This document shows positions 35,531-45,183 of a stretch of 64,000 nt of DNA, piece by piece. The notes below the pieces were generated by a model. It saw nothing but the letters and a program-made list of their open reading frames with translations. It was not told where the DNA came from and made no database searches. Origin of the DNA: Bradyrhizobium sp. 1 (GTDB taxonomy: Bacteria; Pseudomonadota; Alphaproteobacteria; Rhizobiales; Xanthobacteraceae). The position numbers and the translations under genes were made by a program. The stretch is from the NCBI RefSeq assembly GCF_023073315.1, contig NZ_JADPJH010000034.1, positions 330,143 through 394,142 of the forward strand. The letters are read 5' to 3'. Every line of letters starts with the position of its first letter. Positions within the stretch are counted from its first letter, which is position 1.

Positions 35531-36037
35531 ATTTGTATCATCTCCCTGACGCAGACGTGAAAAAAGACGCTGCGAAACGGCCCCACGGCCGCCTGCGATT
35601 AACGGAATCGCAAGAACCATGCCATGGGATTGGCATACGCCAAGCCACTGGTTTCATTTGGGAAATTTGCAGAAATCAAAGTTTCGCCGCAGTCTCTTTG
35701 CTCAAAACTTGGGCGAATAAAATGTATGCTAATGCGGCATGCGGCTTATTTATTAAGCAAAATGATGCCTCTGTCTAAATTTCTGGCACAACTATTTTTG
35801 CACCGCAATCGCCGTTTGAAGCTGCGTTGCCTTGAAAGCGCCCCCTGAATGTTCCATATGAGTGTCCGAGACCTCTTGCGAATCAAGTGGTCGTTGCGAG
35901 CCGCGTGTTCTTAAGCCCTTCCGGGCGTCTGGCTTGCCCCATATCTCCCAAGCCATCCGACACCCCAAACACGCAGGTGTCTTCTCGACACCCTCTCGCG
36001 CGCGCCGCGCTCTATGCGCCGGGCGCCCGCTTTTGAC
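35531..36037. other. Divergent control region between urtA and the helicase gene
   Basis: About 500 bases without a gene. The stretch 35650-35815 is clearly AT-richer than the rest of the window, as expected for promoters and operators. It holds the sigma-54-like candidate of urtA. The part 35850-36037 is GC-rich and is probably the leader of the helicase mRNA. I found no convincing complete NtrC palindrome. Confidence 0.5.
35633..35647 (-). promoter_or_regulatory. Candidate sigma-54 (-24/-12) promoter for urtA
   Basis: On the minus strand the bases TGGCTTGGCGTATGC have GG and GC elements 12 bases apart, the sigma-54 spacing (consensus TGGCAC-N5-TTGC). Three consensus positions differ. It lies about 100 bases before the urtA start. 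Urea uptake is NtrC/sigma-54 controlled in many proteobacteria, which supports the call. Confidence 0.4.
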
Positions 36038-37639
<1,602 letters not shown>

Positions 37640-37662
37640 CCGTCCACGACCTGGAGAAATTC

Positions 37663-37950
37663 ATGGCTAAGGAAGAGCTGATCCAGTTCGAAGGACTGGT
37701 CACCGAAATCCTCCCCGACGCACGCTACCGCGTGCAGCTCGACGCCGGACACGAGATCGTCGCCTACACCGCCGGCAAGATGAAGAAGAACCGCATCAAG
37801 ACGCTGGCGGGCGACCGCGTGACGGTGGAGATGTCGCCCTACGACCTCGAGAAGGGCCGACTGATTTTCCGCCACAAGGACGAACGTCCCAGCGGGGTGG
37901 GCGGACCTCCCCGTCCCGGACAGCGCGGTGGCCAGTTCCGCCGCCGCTGA
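37663..37950 (+). CDS. infA: Translation initiation factor IF-1, extended paralogue
   Basis: It is 95 residues; the first roughly 72 are a normal S1/OB-fold IF-1 (EGLVTEILPDARYRVQLD, KMKKNRIKTLAGDRV, MSPYDLEKGRLIFRHK). The last roughly 20 residues form a Gly/Pro/Arg extension ending QFRRR. Alphaproteobacteria often carry a second IF-1; the one beside the helicase and cold-shock genes may act under cold or stress. Whether it or another copy is the essential factor cannot be told here. Confidence 0.92.
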   Translation: MAKEELIQFEGLVTEILPDARYRVQLDAGHEIVAYTAGKMKKNRIKTLAGDRVTVEMSPYDLEKGRLIFRHKDERPSGVGGPPRPGQRGGQFRRR

Positions 37951-37998
37951 TCCGCTTCCAGCGCGTCAGTCATGGAACTAAAATTCTGACCTGTATGC

Positions 37999-38026
37999 TG
38001 ATCCGCCGTGGACCCACGGCGGATCA
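37999..38026 (+). repeat. Perfect 13-bp palindrome in the cold-shock gene leader
   Basis: TGATCCGCCGTGG and its exact reverse complement CCACGGCGGATCA are separated by two bases. It lies about 195 bases before the csp start and 49 bases after infA. A-tracts follow on the plus strand, so it is not a simple terminator in that direction. It may be a leader hairpin or an operator. Confidence 0.6.
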
Positions 38027-38218
38027 AAAAATCGTGCACGTCAGGATTGTTTCGGGACCTTGTTTCCAATAAAATGCGCCAATCGATTTTCGGCCGGACG
38101 ACATTAGCATCCACCGGTACAGCCGGTTCAGACACGCTGACGACCCTTCCAAAAATTCGATCTAACCTGCCTGCGCAAGCGGGCTCTGACATTGTGTATT
38201 TGAGAAGGGACTACCCCC

Positions 38219-38431
38219 ATGAGCATGGGAACCGTGAAGTGGTTTAACGCGACCAAGGGCTTCGGCTTCATCCAGCCCGACGATGGCGGCCAGGACGTGT
38301 TCGTTCACATCAGCGCCGTCGAGCGTGCGGGCCTCGGCACGCTGCGCGAAGGCCAGAAGCTCTCCTACGAGATCGTCGCCGACCGCCGTTCCGGCAAGTC
38401 GGCAGCGGACAACCTGCGCTCCGCCGGTTGA
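38219..38431 (+). CDS. Cold-shock protein (CspA family)
   Basis: It is a 70-residue single cold-shock domain with the RNP motifs GTVKWFNATKGFGFI and DVFVHISAVE. GAGAAGGGA lies 10 bases before the ATG at 38219; the ATG at 38225 is less well spaced. The 268-base upstream gap is long for this dense genome and fits a structured, temperature-responsive leader like that of cspA in E. coli. Terminated by a strong hairpin. Confidence 0.95.
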   Translation: MSMGTVKWFNATKGFGFIQPDDGGQDVFVHISAVERAGLGTLREGQKLSYEIVADRRSGKSAADNLRSAG

Positions 38432-38470
38432 GCTCCCCGGGCTTTCGGCCCGGATCAACAAACCAAGGCA

Positions 38471-38500
38471 AAAGGCCGTGCGAGACGCACGGCCTTTTTT
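38471..38500 (+). terminator. Rho-independent terminator of the csp gene
   Basis: AAAGGCCGTGCG pairs with CGCACGGCCTTT around the loop AGA, and the T-run continues to 38500. It lies 40 bases after the csp stop, in front of the convergent Tad gene. Confidence 0.88.
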
Positions 38501-38523
38501 CATTCGCGATAAATCGCGGACGC

Positions 38524-39102
38524 TCAGTAGGCCGTACAGGCCGTATCCGGGCTGTAATAGACGCAGGTGGACTGGCGCGGGCGGGTATAGGCGACGTCGC
38601 TCAGCGTGATCGAATTCTTGAGCACATAGCCGACCGACGGCGTGTAGCTGTAGCTGACCTCGCTGAAGATCAGATAGGTGCCGGCGATCGCAAGCGTCGA
38701 GGGAATCGTGACCGCCGATTTCGCCGCCCGCGGCACCGATCCCTTGCTCCACTGCACATGCGCTTGCAAGGTCGAGGGATCGACATAGAGCTCGGTGATC
38801 GTCGACGACGCCGGCGTGGCGTCGTAGGGCGTCATGATGGCGGTCGAGGCGGCGAAGAAATTGGTCATGTCGGTATCGCCGACCGACGTCGACTGCGAGG
38901 TGAGGTCCGACAGCGTCCGCGCCATCAGCGTCACCTTGCGATCGATCGCCACGGCCGACGAGAACTCGACCGTGCCGAAGAACATCACCAGCATCAGTGG
39001 AACGATCACCGCGAATTCGGTCGCCGCCAGACCTCTGCCGTCGGCAAGGAATTCGTGCGCCGTGAGACGCGTCGTCCGCCAGAATTTCGCAATCGCCTGC
39101 AT
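38524..39102 (-). CDS. TadE/TadG-family pseudopilin (second of two)
   Basis: It is 192 residues from the ATG at 39102, which has GGCGGAG upstream. The N-terminus has a short basic segment, then the pilin-like motif GLAATEFAVIVPLMLVMFFG, as in TadE proteins where GxxxxEF marks prepilin peptidase processing. The rest is a variable extracytoplasmic domain with a C-terminal Cys pair (STCVYYSPDTACTAY). It is a paralogue of the neighbouring TadE-like gene and separated from it by a dispersed repeat. Confidence 0.85.
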   Translation of the reverse strand: MQAIAKFWRTTRLTAHEFLADGRGLAATEFAVIVPLMLVMFFGTVEFSSAVAIDRKVTLMARTLSDLTSQSTSVGDTDMTNFFAASTAIMTPYDATPASSTITELYVDPSTLQAHVQWSKGSVPRAAKSAVTIPSTLAIAGTYLIFSEVSYSYTPSVGYVLKNSITLSDVAYTRPRQSTCVYYSPDTACTAY

Positions 39103-39129
39103 CGCTCCGCCGATCCGTGGTCCTAGGTT

Positions 39130-39178
39130 TTGAGCATGATCGTTTCGGAAAACCGCTTCACGCTTTTCCGGATCATGC
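39130..39178. repeat. Dispersed palindromic repeat (GCATGATC...GATCATGC)
   Basis: GAGCATGATCGTTTCGGAAAA at one end and CTTTTCCGGATCATGC at the other form an imperfect hairpin. I recognise this unit as a widely dispersed intergenic repeat of Bradyrhizobium and relatives. It lies between two same-strand tad genes and could affect their relative mRNA levels. Confidence 0.75.
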
Positions 39179-39179
39179 C

Positions 39180-39788
39180 TCAGTAAGGCTCGTTCTTGAA
39201 CGCGGCCGTGGCCACCAGCAGCCGCTTGCTGCCAGTGAGATTGGAGATGTTGTAGCCGAGCCCGGTGACGAACAGCGGCCACTGGTAGAACAGCCTGACG
39301 ACCACGATGTCGCCGGCGTTGCCCGGGCTGTAGTTCATGCTCGTGTCGAAATTTCCGGAGCCGTTGATGTGGCTCGGCAGCGTCACCGCCGAGAAGGACG
39401 AGAAGCTCGAGACGTCGACATAGAGACTATTGCAGTCGAACAGCGCCGGGATCTGGGCGCAGACGTAAGTCTTGAACGTCGTTTGCGAGCAGGCCGTGCT
39501 GACGCCGGAGACCGCGCAGGCCGTCACCGAGCCGGATTGCGCCTGCCCGGTCAGGACCACGCGGGCGGAATTCTGCGTGATGGTCTCGAGCACCTGGCTC
39601 GCGAAGAACATGATCGCCGTTTCGATGATGGCGAACAGCAGTGCGAAGAAGACCGGCGCGACCAGCGCGAACTCGACGGCGGCGGAGCCGCGGCGGTTGC
39701 CGCGAAATCGGCGCAGCGCGGCGAGGAACGTAAATCTCTTGGGTGCAGGCGATGGCATCGCGTCAAATTCCCCGGCAGCGGCGATCAT
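39180..39788 (-). CDS. tadE: TadE-family pseudopilin (first of two)
   Basis: It is 202 residues (or 192 from the ATG at 39758). After a basic N-terminus comes GSAAVEFALVAPVFFALLFAI, the TadE signature with the processing-site Gly and Glu. The extracytoplasmic part contains several Cys (ACAVSGVSTACSQ, DCNS). Two TadE/G-type minor pilins are usual in Tad systems. They are transcribed away from the main cpa operon, on the other side of the sterol-desaturase gene. Confidence 0.87.
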   Translation of the reverse strand: MIAAAGEFDAMPSPAPKRFTFLAALRRFRGNRRGSAAVEFALVAPVFFALLFAIIETAIMFFASQVLETITQNSARVVLTGQAQSGSVTACAVSGVSTACSQTTFKTYVCAQIPALFDCNSLYVDVSSFSSFSAVTLPSHINGSGNFDTSMNYSPGNAGDIVVVRLFYQWPLFVTGLGYNISNLTGSKRLLVATAAFKNEPY

Positions 39789-39989
39789 CTGCCCTGTTCA
39801 ATAGCGGAAACAGATTGTTTAAGTGTTTCAGGCGATCCGCACGCGGCGGACCGCGCCGTCAAGGATGCGTTAACCACGGACAATCCGAAGGAGACGGAAA
39901 AGGGCGAACCTGGAAGAGAGCTCTTCATCGCGCGCGTGTCCGGACCGGATCATGCGATCCAGCCCGGGCAAATCCGCCGATCGGTCTTG

Positions 39990-40487
39990 CTAGTTGGTTT
40001 TGGCGCCCGCACCGGCGCCGCCGCTGGCATTGCTGCTCAGCGAACCGGCCTGGCTCATCGTGGTGTTGAAGTAGTTGTCGCTGTCGCCCAGCGTCACGCG
40101 ACGCTGGCACTGCGGCATGCAGCTGTAGGACTCGCGCTCGATCCCGCGATAGACGGTGACGAGGCGGTCACTCGGGCCTTCGACCTGGATCTGGCGGTCC
40201 ACCAGGATCTCGCCGCTCCGGTCGAGCGCGATGAAATTGGTGGCGCCATAGCCCTTCCCGGTCACGACGATCATGCCGCCGGGCTGGAGCGTGACATCGG
40301 CGATCAGGGGATTGCCGACCACGATGGTCGCCACCTTGCCGGGCAGCCGGACCAGCTTGGCCTGGTCGACATTGACGGCGATGGTATCGGCGGTGGGCTC
40401 GGCAAGGCCGGCAGCCGGCGATGCCAGCACCGCGGCCGCAACCAGAAGACAGACGCGCGCATGACGGCGCAGCAGTTGTTTACGCAT
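39990..40487 (-). CDS. Stand-alone CpaC/RcpA N-terminal domain protein
   Basis: It is 165 residues with a signal peptide (ending LAEP at about residue 31). The middle part (VNVDQAKLVRLPGKVATIVVGNPLIADVTL and GKGYGATNFIALDRSGEI, each a conserved strand pair) is the pilus-assembly N-terminal domain that begins CpaC secretins. Here it has no secretin domain; it ends in a Gly/Ala/Ser tail (SNASGGAGAGAKTN). The Cys pair SCMPQCQR is unusual. It may modulate or pilot the true CpaC secretin encoded at 43673. The 201 bases downstream hold nothing I recognise. Confidence 0.83.
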   Translation of the reverse strand: MRKQLLRRHARVCLLVAAAVLASPAAGLAEPTADTIAVNVDQAKLVRLPGKVATIVVGNPLIADVTLQPGGMIVVTGKGYGATNFIALDRSGEILVDRQIQVEGPSDRLVTVYRGIERESYSCMPQCQRRVTLGDSDNYFNTTMSQAGSLSSNASGGAGAGAKTN

Positions 40488-40630
40488 ACTCTTACTCCCG
40501 GGACGTCACAAACCGGCAGAAGCGATACAGCGGAGCCGGCGCCCGACCCCGCTAACCTGCCCTCAATTCGTGAACGTTCCGCAAATTCGCCGACTATTGT
40601 TTGAGCGGATTGGCGTTTTCCGTAACCTCG

Positions 40631-41458
40631 CTAGCGACGGAACGGATAAGCGAGCTGGCCCGCGATCTCCTTCGGCATGGTCGCTTCGTCCTTGCCGTAA
40701 TCCTGCGGCAGCTGCCCCTCCGGCATGCGGAAGGTGCCGAACAGCACATCCCAGATCGGGAACGTGCCGGCGAAATTGGTGTCGCCGCCCTCTACGAGCG
40801 GAGTGTGGTGCCAGCGGTGAAACACCGGGGTCGCCAGCACATATCTGAACGGCCCGAAGGTCCAGTTCAGGTTGGCGTGCACGAAGGCCGAATGGAAGGT
40901 CGTGAACGGAGCGACCCAGACCATGACGTTGGGGGAGATGCCGGCGATCAGCAGCACGACGTCGACGCCGATCGTGCCGAGCACGAGATTGACCGGATGG
41001 AAGCGGGCCGCCGAGATCCAGCTGATCTCTTCCGAGGAGTGATGGATCGCGTGGTACTTCCAGAACTCACCGCCATGGAACAGCCGGTGCAGCCAGTACA
41101 GCATGAAATCGGACAGGACCAGGAACAGCACGGCCTGCATCCAGAGCGGCAATTGCGCCAGCGGGCCGTGGCCGTTGTCGTAGAAGGCGATGAGATCGTC
41201 GGCGTCATGGATGTTGAAGAGAAGGCTCGCACCGACGATCAGGAGCCCGATCCGCATGGTGCGGGCAAACACCGGAACGAAGAACCAGTAGCAGATGTCG
41301 GTGACGATCTCCCGCTTGCGCCACCACGGAATACCGGGATTGCAGGCCCAGAAATGCTCGAGCACCGTGAAGACCAGCGCGAGCACGAAGGTGACGGGGA
41401 CCACTTTCGCGATGGTCTCGCCGAGCATCAGGGCGACTTCCATGGGCAGGCTCGACAT
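40631..41458 (-). CDS. Sterol desaturase / fatty acid hydroxylase family protein
   Basis: This 275-residue membrane di-iron oxygenase has the three histidine clusters HRLFH, HAIHHS and HRWHH. There are about four helices before and between them. Bacterial relatives act on carotenoids, hopanoid or sphingolipid-like lipids; the substrate here is unknown. It sits between the two oppositely transcribed halves of the Tad locus, which may be a chance insertion. Confidence 0.9.
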   Translation of the reverse strand: MSSLPMEVALMLGETIAKVVPVTFVLALVFTVLEHFWACNPGIPWWRKREIVTDICYWFFVPVFARTMRIGLLIVGASLLFNIHDADDLIAFYDNGHGPLAQLPLWMQAVLFLVLSDFMLYWLHRLFHGGEFWKYHAIHHSSEEISWISAARFHPVNLVLGTIGVDVVLLIAGISPNVMVWVAPFTTFHSAFVHANLNWTFGPFRYVLATPVFHRWHHTPLVEGGDTNFAGTFPIWDVLFGTFRMPEGQLPQDYGKDEATMPKEIAGQLAYPFRR

Positions 41459-41727
41459 CGTCGCCTCTCTTCCGAACAGCTGGTCCGCCTTAGGCCTACT
41501 CCGTGAAATTTAAGGGAGGGTGAAGCCAGTGGCGCGCTTGCAGCAGATCAGGAACCAAAGCGAAATCCAGCGGGGGCCTTAAGGCGAAATTCACTCTGGG
41601 CAAAAGCATCGCGCAGTATTCGGGTTTGCACGGTCGAATTAACTCTACCGAAAGAGCTCGGCTCTCATGGTCACAGCGTCAAAGACAGCGCCGAACGAGG
41701 CGATCCAACCCAGATGGAGTTATGTTC

Positions 41728-41892
41728 ATGAAGAACCTGATTGCGCGTTTCGCCAAGGATGAATCCGGCGCCACCGCCATCGAATACGGTCTGATCGCCG
41801 CCGGCATCGCGCTGGCCATCATCACCGTCGTCAACAACCTCGGCAGCACGCTGAACACCAAGTTCGGTTCGATCAGCACCTCGCTGAAGTAA
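41728..41892 (+). CDS. Flp/Fap-type major pilin
   Basis: This 54-residue prepilin starts at the ATG at 41728 (TGGAG upstream); the ATG at 41722 is too close to that site. After a short basic leader (MKNLIARFAKDESG) the mature protein would begin ATAIEYGLIAAGIALA, with Glu at position 5 after the processing Gly14, as in Flp pilins. The frame is open further upstream but without the pilin context. Its own terminator follows, consistent with high separate expression of the main pilin. Confidence 0.95.
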   Translation: MKNLIARFAKDESGATAIEYGLIAAGIALAIITVVNNLGSTLNTKFGSISTSLK

Positions 41893-41911
41893 GCGACCGA
41901 CCATCGATGGC

Positions 41912-41946
41912 AAAAGCCCCGGACCTCCGGGGCCTTTGTTTTTTTG
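41912..41946 (+). terminator. Rho-independent terminator after flp
   Basis: GCCCCGGA pairs with TCCGGGGC, followed by CTTTG and a run of seven T. It lies about 20 bases after the pilin stop and would separate the pilin message from the assembly genes. Confidence 0.85.
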
Positions 41947-41962
41947 AGCACGGCGAGTTCCA

Positions 41963-42109
41963 GTGGCGTTGCGCGAGTACAGATCCGATGCCGCGGTTGC
42001 GGCGCGCAAGACGGAGGCGATGCCGATCGGCTCGCCGGCCTACTGGGTCTGCCTTGCCTTGCTGGTTGCGACGGTCGCACTCGCCGCGCGCATCGCCAGT
42101 CTCTGGTGA
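41963..42109 (+). CDS. Possible small membrane protein between flp and cpaA
   Basis: A 48-residue frame beginning GTG (ALREYRSDAAVAARKTEA) with one C-terminal membrane helix (AYWVCLALLVATVALAARI). The codon pattern looks coding-like, but the ribosome site is weak and I recognise no homologue. An internal ATG at 42020 would give 29 residues. It could be a decayed pilin relative or a chance frame. Confidence 0.35.
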   Translation: MALREYRSDAAVAARKTEAMPIGSPAYWVCLALLVATVALAARIASLW

Positions 42110-42223
42110 GCACGCCTCTCGCGGGTTCCAGCCGTTGCGGCCGCAGCCGCCGTTGTCGGTTTGTTTAGCACTGCCGGCTAGCATCGCCCGACGCCAGATC
42201 CCCCAGGCCTCAAGACGCAGCCC

Positions 42224-42748
42224 ATGATCCTCGACCTTGCGCGCCTTCTGCTGTTTCCGGCCCTGATGGCGTTCGCCGCCGCGAGCGATCTCTTCACGAT
42301 GACGATCTCGAACCGCGTCTCGCTGGCGCTGGTCGCGGGCTTCTTCGCGCTCGCCTTCGCCGGTGGCATGGCACCTTACGAGATGCTGAGCCATGTCGGC
42401 GCCGGTGCGTTGCTCCTGGTCGTGGCTTTCGGCTGCTTCGCGATGGGCTGGATGGGCGGCGGCGACGCCAAGATCGCAGCTTCCGTCGCGCTGTGGTTCG
42501 GCTTCGCCCAATTGATGGACTTCCTGCTCTACGCGTCGCTGTTCGGCGGAGCGCTGACGCTGCTCCTGCTCCAGTTCCGGCAATGGCCGTTGCCTTACGG
42601 GCTGGCGGGCCAGGCCTGGCTGGCACGGCTGCACGACAAGGAGAGCGGCATCCCCTACGGGATCGCGCTCACGCTTGGCGCGCTGATGATCTACCCGGAG
42701 ACCGGATGGGTGAAGGCGATCGACCTCGCTCACTTCGCACTGCGCTGA
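42224..42748 (+). CDS. cpaA: Prepilin peptidase CpaA (TadV)
   Basis: This 174-residue A24-family aspartic peptidase cleaves Flp prepilin and the TadE/F pseudopilins. The catalytic aspartates are Asp22 (AASD) and Asp81 (MGGGDAK). There are about six helices. It lacks the methylase domain of larger PilD enzymes, as usual for CpaA. Confidence 0.92.
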   Translation: MILDLARLLLFPALMAFAAASDLFTMTISNRVSLALVAGFFALAFAGGMAPYEMLSHVGAGALLLVVAFGCFAMGWMGGGDAKIAASVALWFGFAQLMDFLLYASLFGGALTLLLLQFRQWPLPYGLAGQAWLARLHDKESGIPYGIALTLGALMIYPETGWVKAIDLAHFALR

Positions 42749-42875
42749 ACACACCGGGTAAACCCGGCGTTAAGCCGATTTAGATACGCCTCATTAACCA
42801 TGCTTTGACGAATAGCTGGTCAACTGCCGATTACGGCGGCGGCAGCGTCGCGGCGTTTTGTGGAAAGTGAAGCGT

Positions 42876-43676
42876 ATGAATAGGGCACGCATAGTCGTCC
42901 TGACGGTCGCCATCTGCGCCGGCGGTGTCGCCGCGTATCTGGCGAGCGGCTCGGACAATTCTGCGCCGCCTCCAGCGGCTCCGGTCGCGCAGCTTCCCAC
43001 CGTCGACGTGCTGGTCGCCAAGAACGACATCGGCCTCGGCCAGACCGTCAAGCCGGAAGACGTGCAATGGCAGACCTGGCCGGCCGCAACCGCCAGCGCC
43101 ACCTTCATCCGCCGCAACGAGCGTCCCGAGGGCGTGACCCAGGTGACCGGCTCGATCGCGCGCGCTCCGTTCATCCAGGGTGAGCCGATCCGCGACCAGA
43201 AGCTGGTCAAGCCCGAAGGCTCCGGCTTCATGGCCGCCATCCTGCCGACCGGCATGCGCGCGATCTCGACCGAGATTTCGCCGGAAACCGGCGCAGGCGG
43301 CTTCATCCTGCCCAACGATCGCGTCGACGTCCTTCTGACCCGCCGCCTCAAGAATCCCGACCAGAGCGGCGGCGCACCTGATGTCGTCACCTCCGAGATC
43401 ATCCTGACCAATGTCCGCGTGCTGGCGATCGACCAGGCGCCGAAGGAGAAGGAGGGCCAGAACGCGGTGGTCGGCAAGACCGTGACCCTCGAGCTCAATC
43501 CGTCGCAGACCCAGGTGCTCACTTCGGGCCGCCAGGCGGGAACGCTGTCGCTGGCGCTGCGCAGCATCGTCGACGTCAAGATGAGCGAGATCACACTCGA
43601 CGATTCCGCACAGAAGCGCGATGGCGTTTCGATCATTCGCTACGGCATCCCAAGCTCGACGGCGAAGGCACGATGA
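42876..43676 (+). CDS. cpaB: Flp pilus assembly protein CpaB
   Basis: It is 266 residues, starting at 42876 after GGAAAGTGAAG. One N-terminal helix (residues 4-22) is followed by a SAF/CpaB domain (VDVLVAKNDIGLGQTVKPEDV, read as VDVLVAKNDIGLG plus QTVKPEDV) and RcpC-type C-terminal part. In the periplasm it helps assemble or stabilise the CpaC secretin. The stop overlaps the cpaC start by four bases. Confidence 0.9.
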   Translation: MNRARIVVLTVAICAGGVAAYLASGSDNSAPPPAAPVAQLPTVDVLVAKNDIGLGQTVKPEDVQWQTWPAATASATFIRRNERPEGVTQVTGSIARAPFIQGEPIRDQKLVKPEGSGFMAAILPTGMRAISTEISPETGAGGFILPNDRVDVLLTRRLKNPDQSGGAPDVVTSEIILTNVRVLAIDQAPKEKEGQNAVVGKTVTLELNPSQTQVLTSGRQAGTLSLALRSIVDVKMSEITLDDSAQKRDGVSIIRYGIPSSTAKAR

Positions 43677-45163
43677 GGACTGTCGATATGAAATGCAGGG
43701 CAGATCTGGCGACGATGCGAACCTCTGTGGTTCGCGCCCTGTCGTTCTCGGCCGCCCTTGCGCTGGTGTTCAACCCGGCGCTGACCCCCGTGGTCGCCGC
43801 CGACTACCGCCCGGTGGCGCAGGTTGCGGCCGACGGCCAGATGAATGCGCGCTTCCTCTCGCTCGGCGTCGGCAAGTCGATCGTGATCGACCTGCCGCGC
43901 GACATCAAGGACGTGCTGGTCGCAGATCCCAAAATCGCCAATGCGGTAGTGCGCTCGGCGCAGCGCGCCTACATCATCGGCGCCTCGGTCGGCCAGACCA
44001 ACATCGTGTTCTTCGATTCCGCCGGCCAGCAGATCGCGGCCTATGACATCGCGGTCAAGCGCGACCTCAACGGCGTCCGGGCCGCGCTGAAGCAGGTGTT
44101 GCCAAACTCCGACATCCAGATCGACGGGCTCGGTGACGGCATCATCCTGACCGGCACTGCGGCAAACCCGATGGAGGCGCAGCAGGCCAACGATCTCGCT
44201 GCGCGCCTCACCGGCGATCCCAACAAGGTGGTCAACTCGGTCGTGGTCCGCGGCCGCGACCAGGTCATGCTCAAGGTCACGGTGGCCGAGGTCCAGCGCA
44301 ATATCGTCAAGCAGCTCGGCATCGACCTCACCGCGAACCTGAACTACGGCACCTCGGTCGTAAGCTTCACCAACTCCAATCCATTCACGGCTCTCGGCCG
44401 CAACCTCGTCGACGGCAACAATCTGACCACGAAGTTCGGCGCGACGCCGTCAGTGCAGGCCACCCTGCGCGCGATGGAAACCGCGGGCGTGATCCGGACG
44501 CTGGCCGAGCCGAACCTGACCGCGATCTCCGGTGAGTCCGCGACCTTCATCGCCGGCGGCGAATTCCCGGTGCCGGCAGGCTATGCTTGCGACCCGACCA
44601 CGCATGTCTGTACCACCCAGATCAGCTTCAAGAAGTTCGGCATCTCGCTCAACTTCACCCCCATCGTCCTGACCGAAGGCAAGATCAGCCTGCGGGTGAT
44701 GACCGAGGTCTCGGAGCTGTCGAACGAAAATGCGATCACCCTGTCCCAGGCCGTGACCTCGACGGCCGTGAACTCGCTGACGGTGCCCTCGATCAGGACT
44801 CGCCGCGCCGAGACCTCGCTGGAGATTCCCTCCGGCGGCGCGATGGCGATGGCCGGCCTGATCCAGCAGCAGACCAAGCAGGCGGTGAGCGGATTACCGG
44901 GACTGATGCAGCTCCCGGTCTTGGGCACGCTGTTCCGCAGCCGGGACTTCGTCAACAACGCAACCGAGCTGGTCGTGATCGTGACGCCCTATATCGTCCG
45001 CGCAGTGGCGCAGAAGGACCTGTCGCGGCCGGATGACGGCTTCTCGGCGCCCGCCGATCCGCAGGCCGAGCTGATCGGCAACATCAACCGCATCTACGGC
45101 GTGCCCGGTAAAACCGAGCCGGCACGCAACTACCGCGGCACCTACGGTTTCATCACCGATTGA
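43673..45163 (+). CDS. cpaC: Pilus secretin CpaC (RcpA)
   Basis: It is a 496-residue outer-membrane secretin. It has a signal peptide (to about residue 42), an N-terminal pilus domain (LGVGKSIVIDLPRDIKDVLV), a BON-like repeat, and a C-terminal secretin domain with VPAGYACDPTTHVC and LPGLMQLPVLGTLFRS. The ATG at 43673 overlaps the cpaB stop; a second ATG at 43688 is possible. A Cys pair lies in the secretin loop. Stand-alone N-domain protein at 39990 resembles its first domain. Confidence 0.93.
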   Translation: MRTVDMKCRADLATMRTSVVRALSFSAALALVFNPALTPVVAADYRPVAQVAADGQMNARFLSLGVGKSIVIDLPRDIKDVLVADPKIANAVVRSAQRAYIIGASVGQTNIVFFDSAGQQIAAYDIAVKRDLNGVRAALKQVLPNSDIQIDGLGDGIILTGTAANPMEAQQANDLAARLTGDPNKVVNSVVVRGRDQVMLKVTVAEVQRNIVKQLGIDLTANLNYGTSVVSFTNSNPFTALGRNLVDGNNLTTKFGATPSVQATLRAMETAGVIRTLAEPNLTAISGESATFIAGGEFPVPAGYACDPTTHVCTTQISFKKFGISLNFTPIVLTEGKISLRVMTEVSELSNENAITLSQAVTSTAVNSLTVPSIRTRRAETSLEIPSGGAMAMAGLIQQQTKQAVSGLPGLMQLPVLGTLFRSRDFVNNATELVVIVTPYIVRAVAQKDLSRPDDGFSAPADPQAELIGNINRIYGVPGKTEPARNYRGTYGFITD

Positions 45164-45183
45164 AGCGGAACGGGGACTTCACG

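Noticed and set aside
35788..35806. Plus-strand TGGCAC...TTGCA resembling a sigma-54 promoter
   Set aside because: The GG-GC distance is 15 rather than 12 bases.
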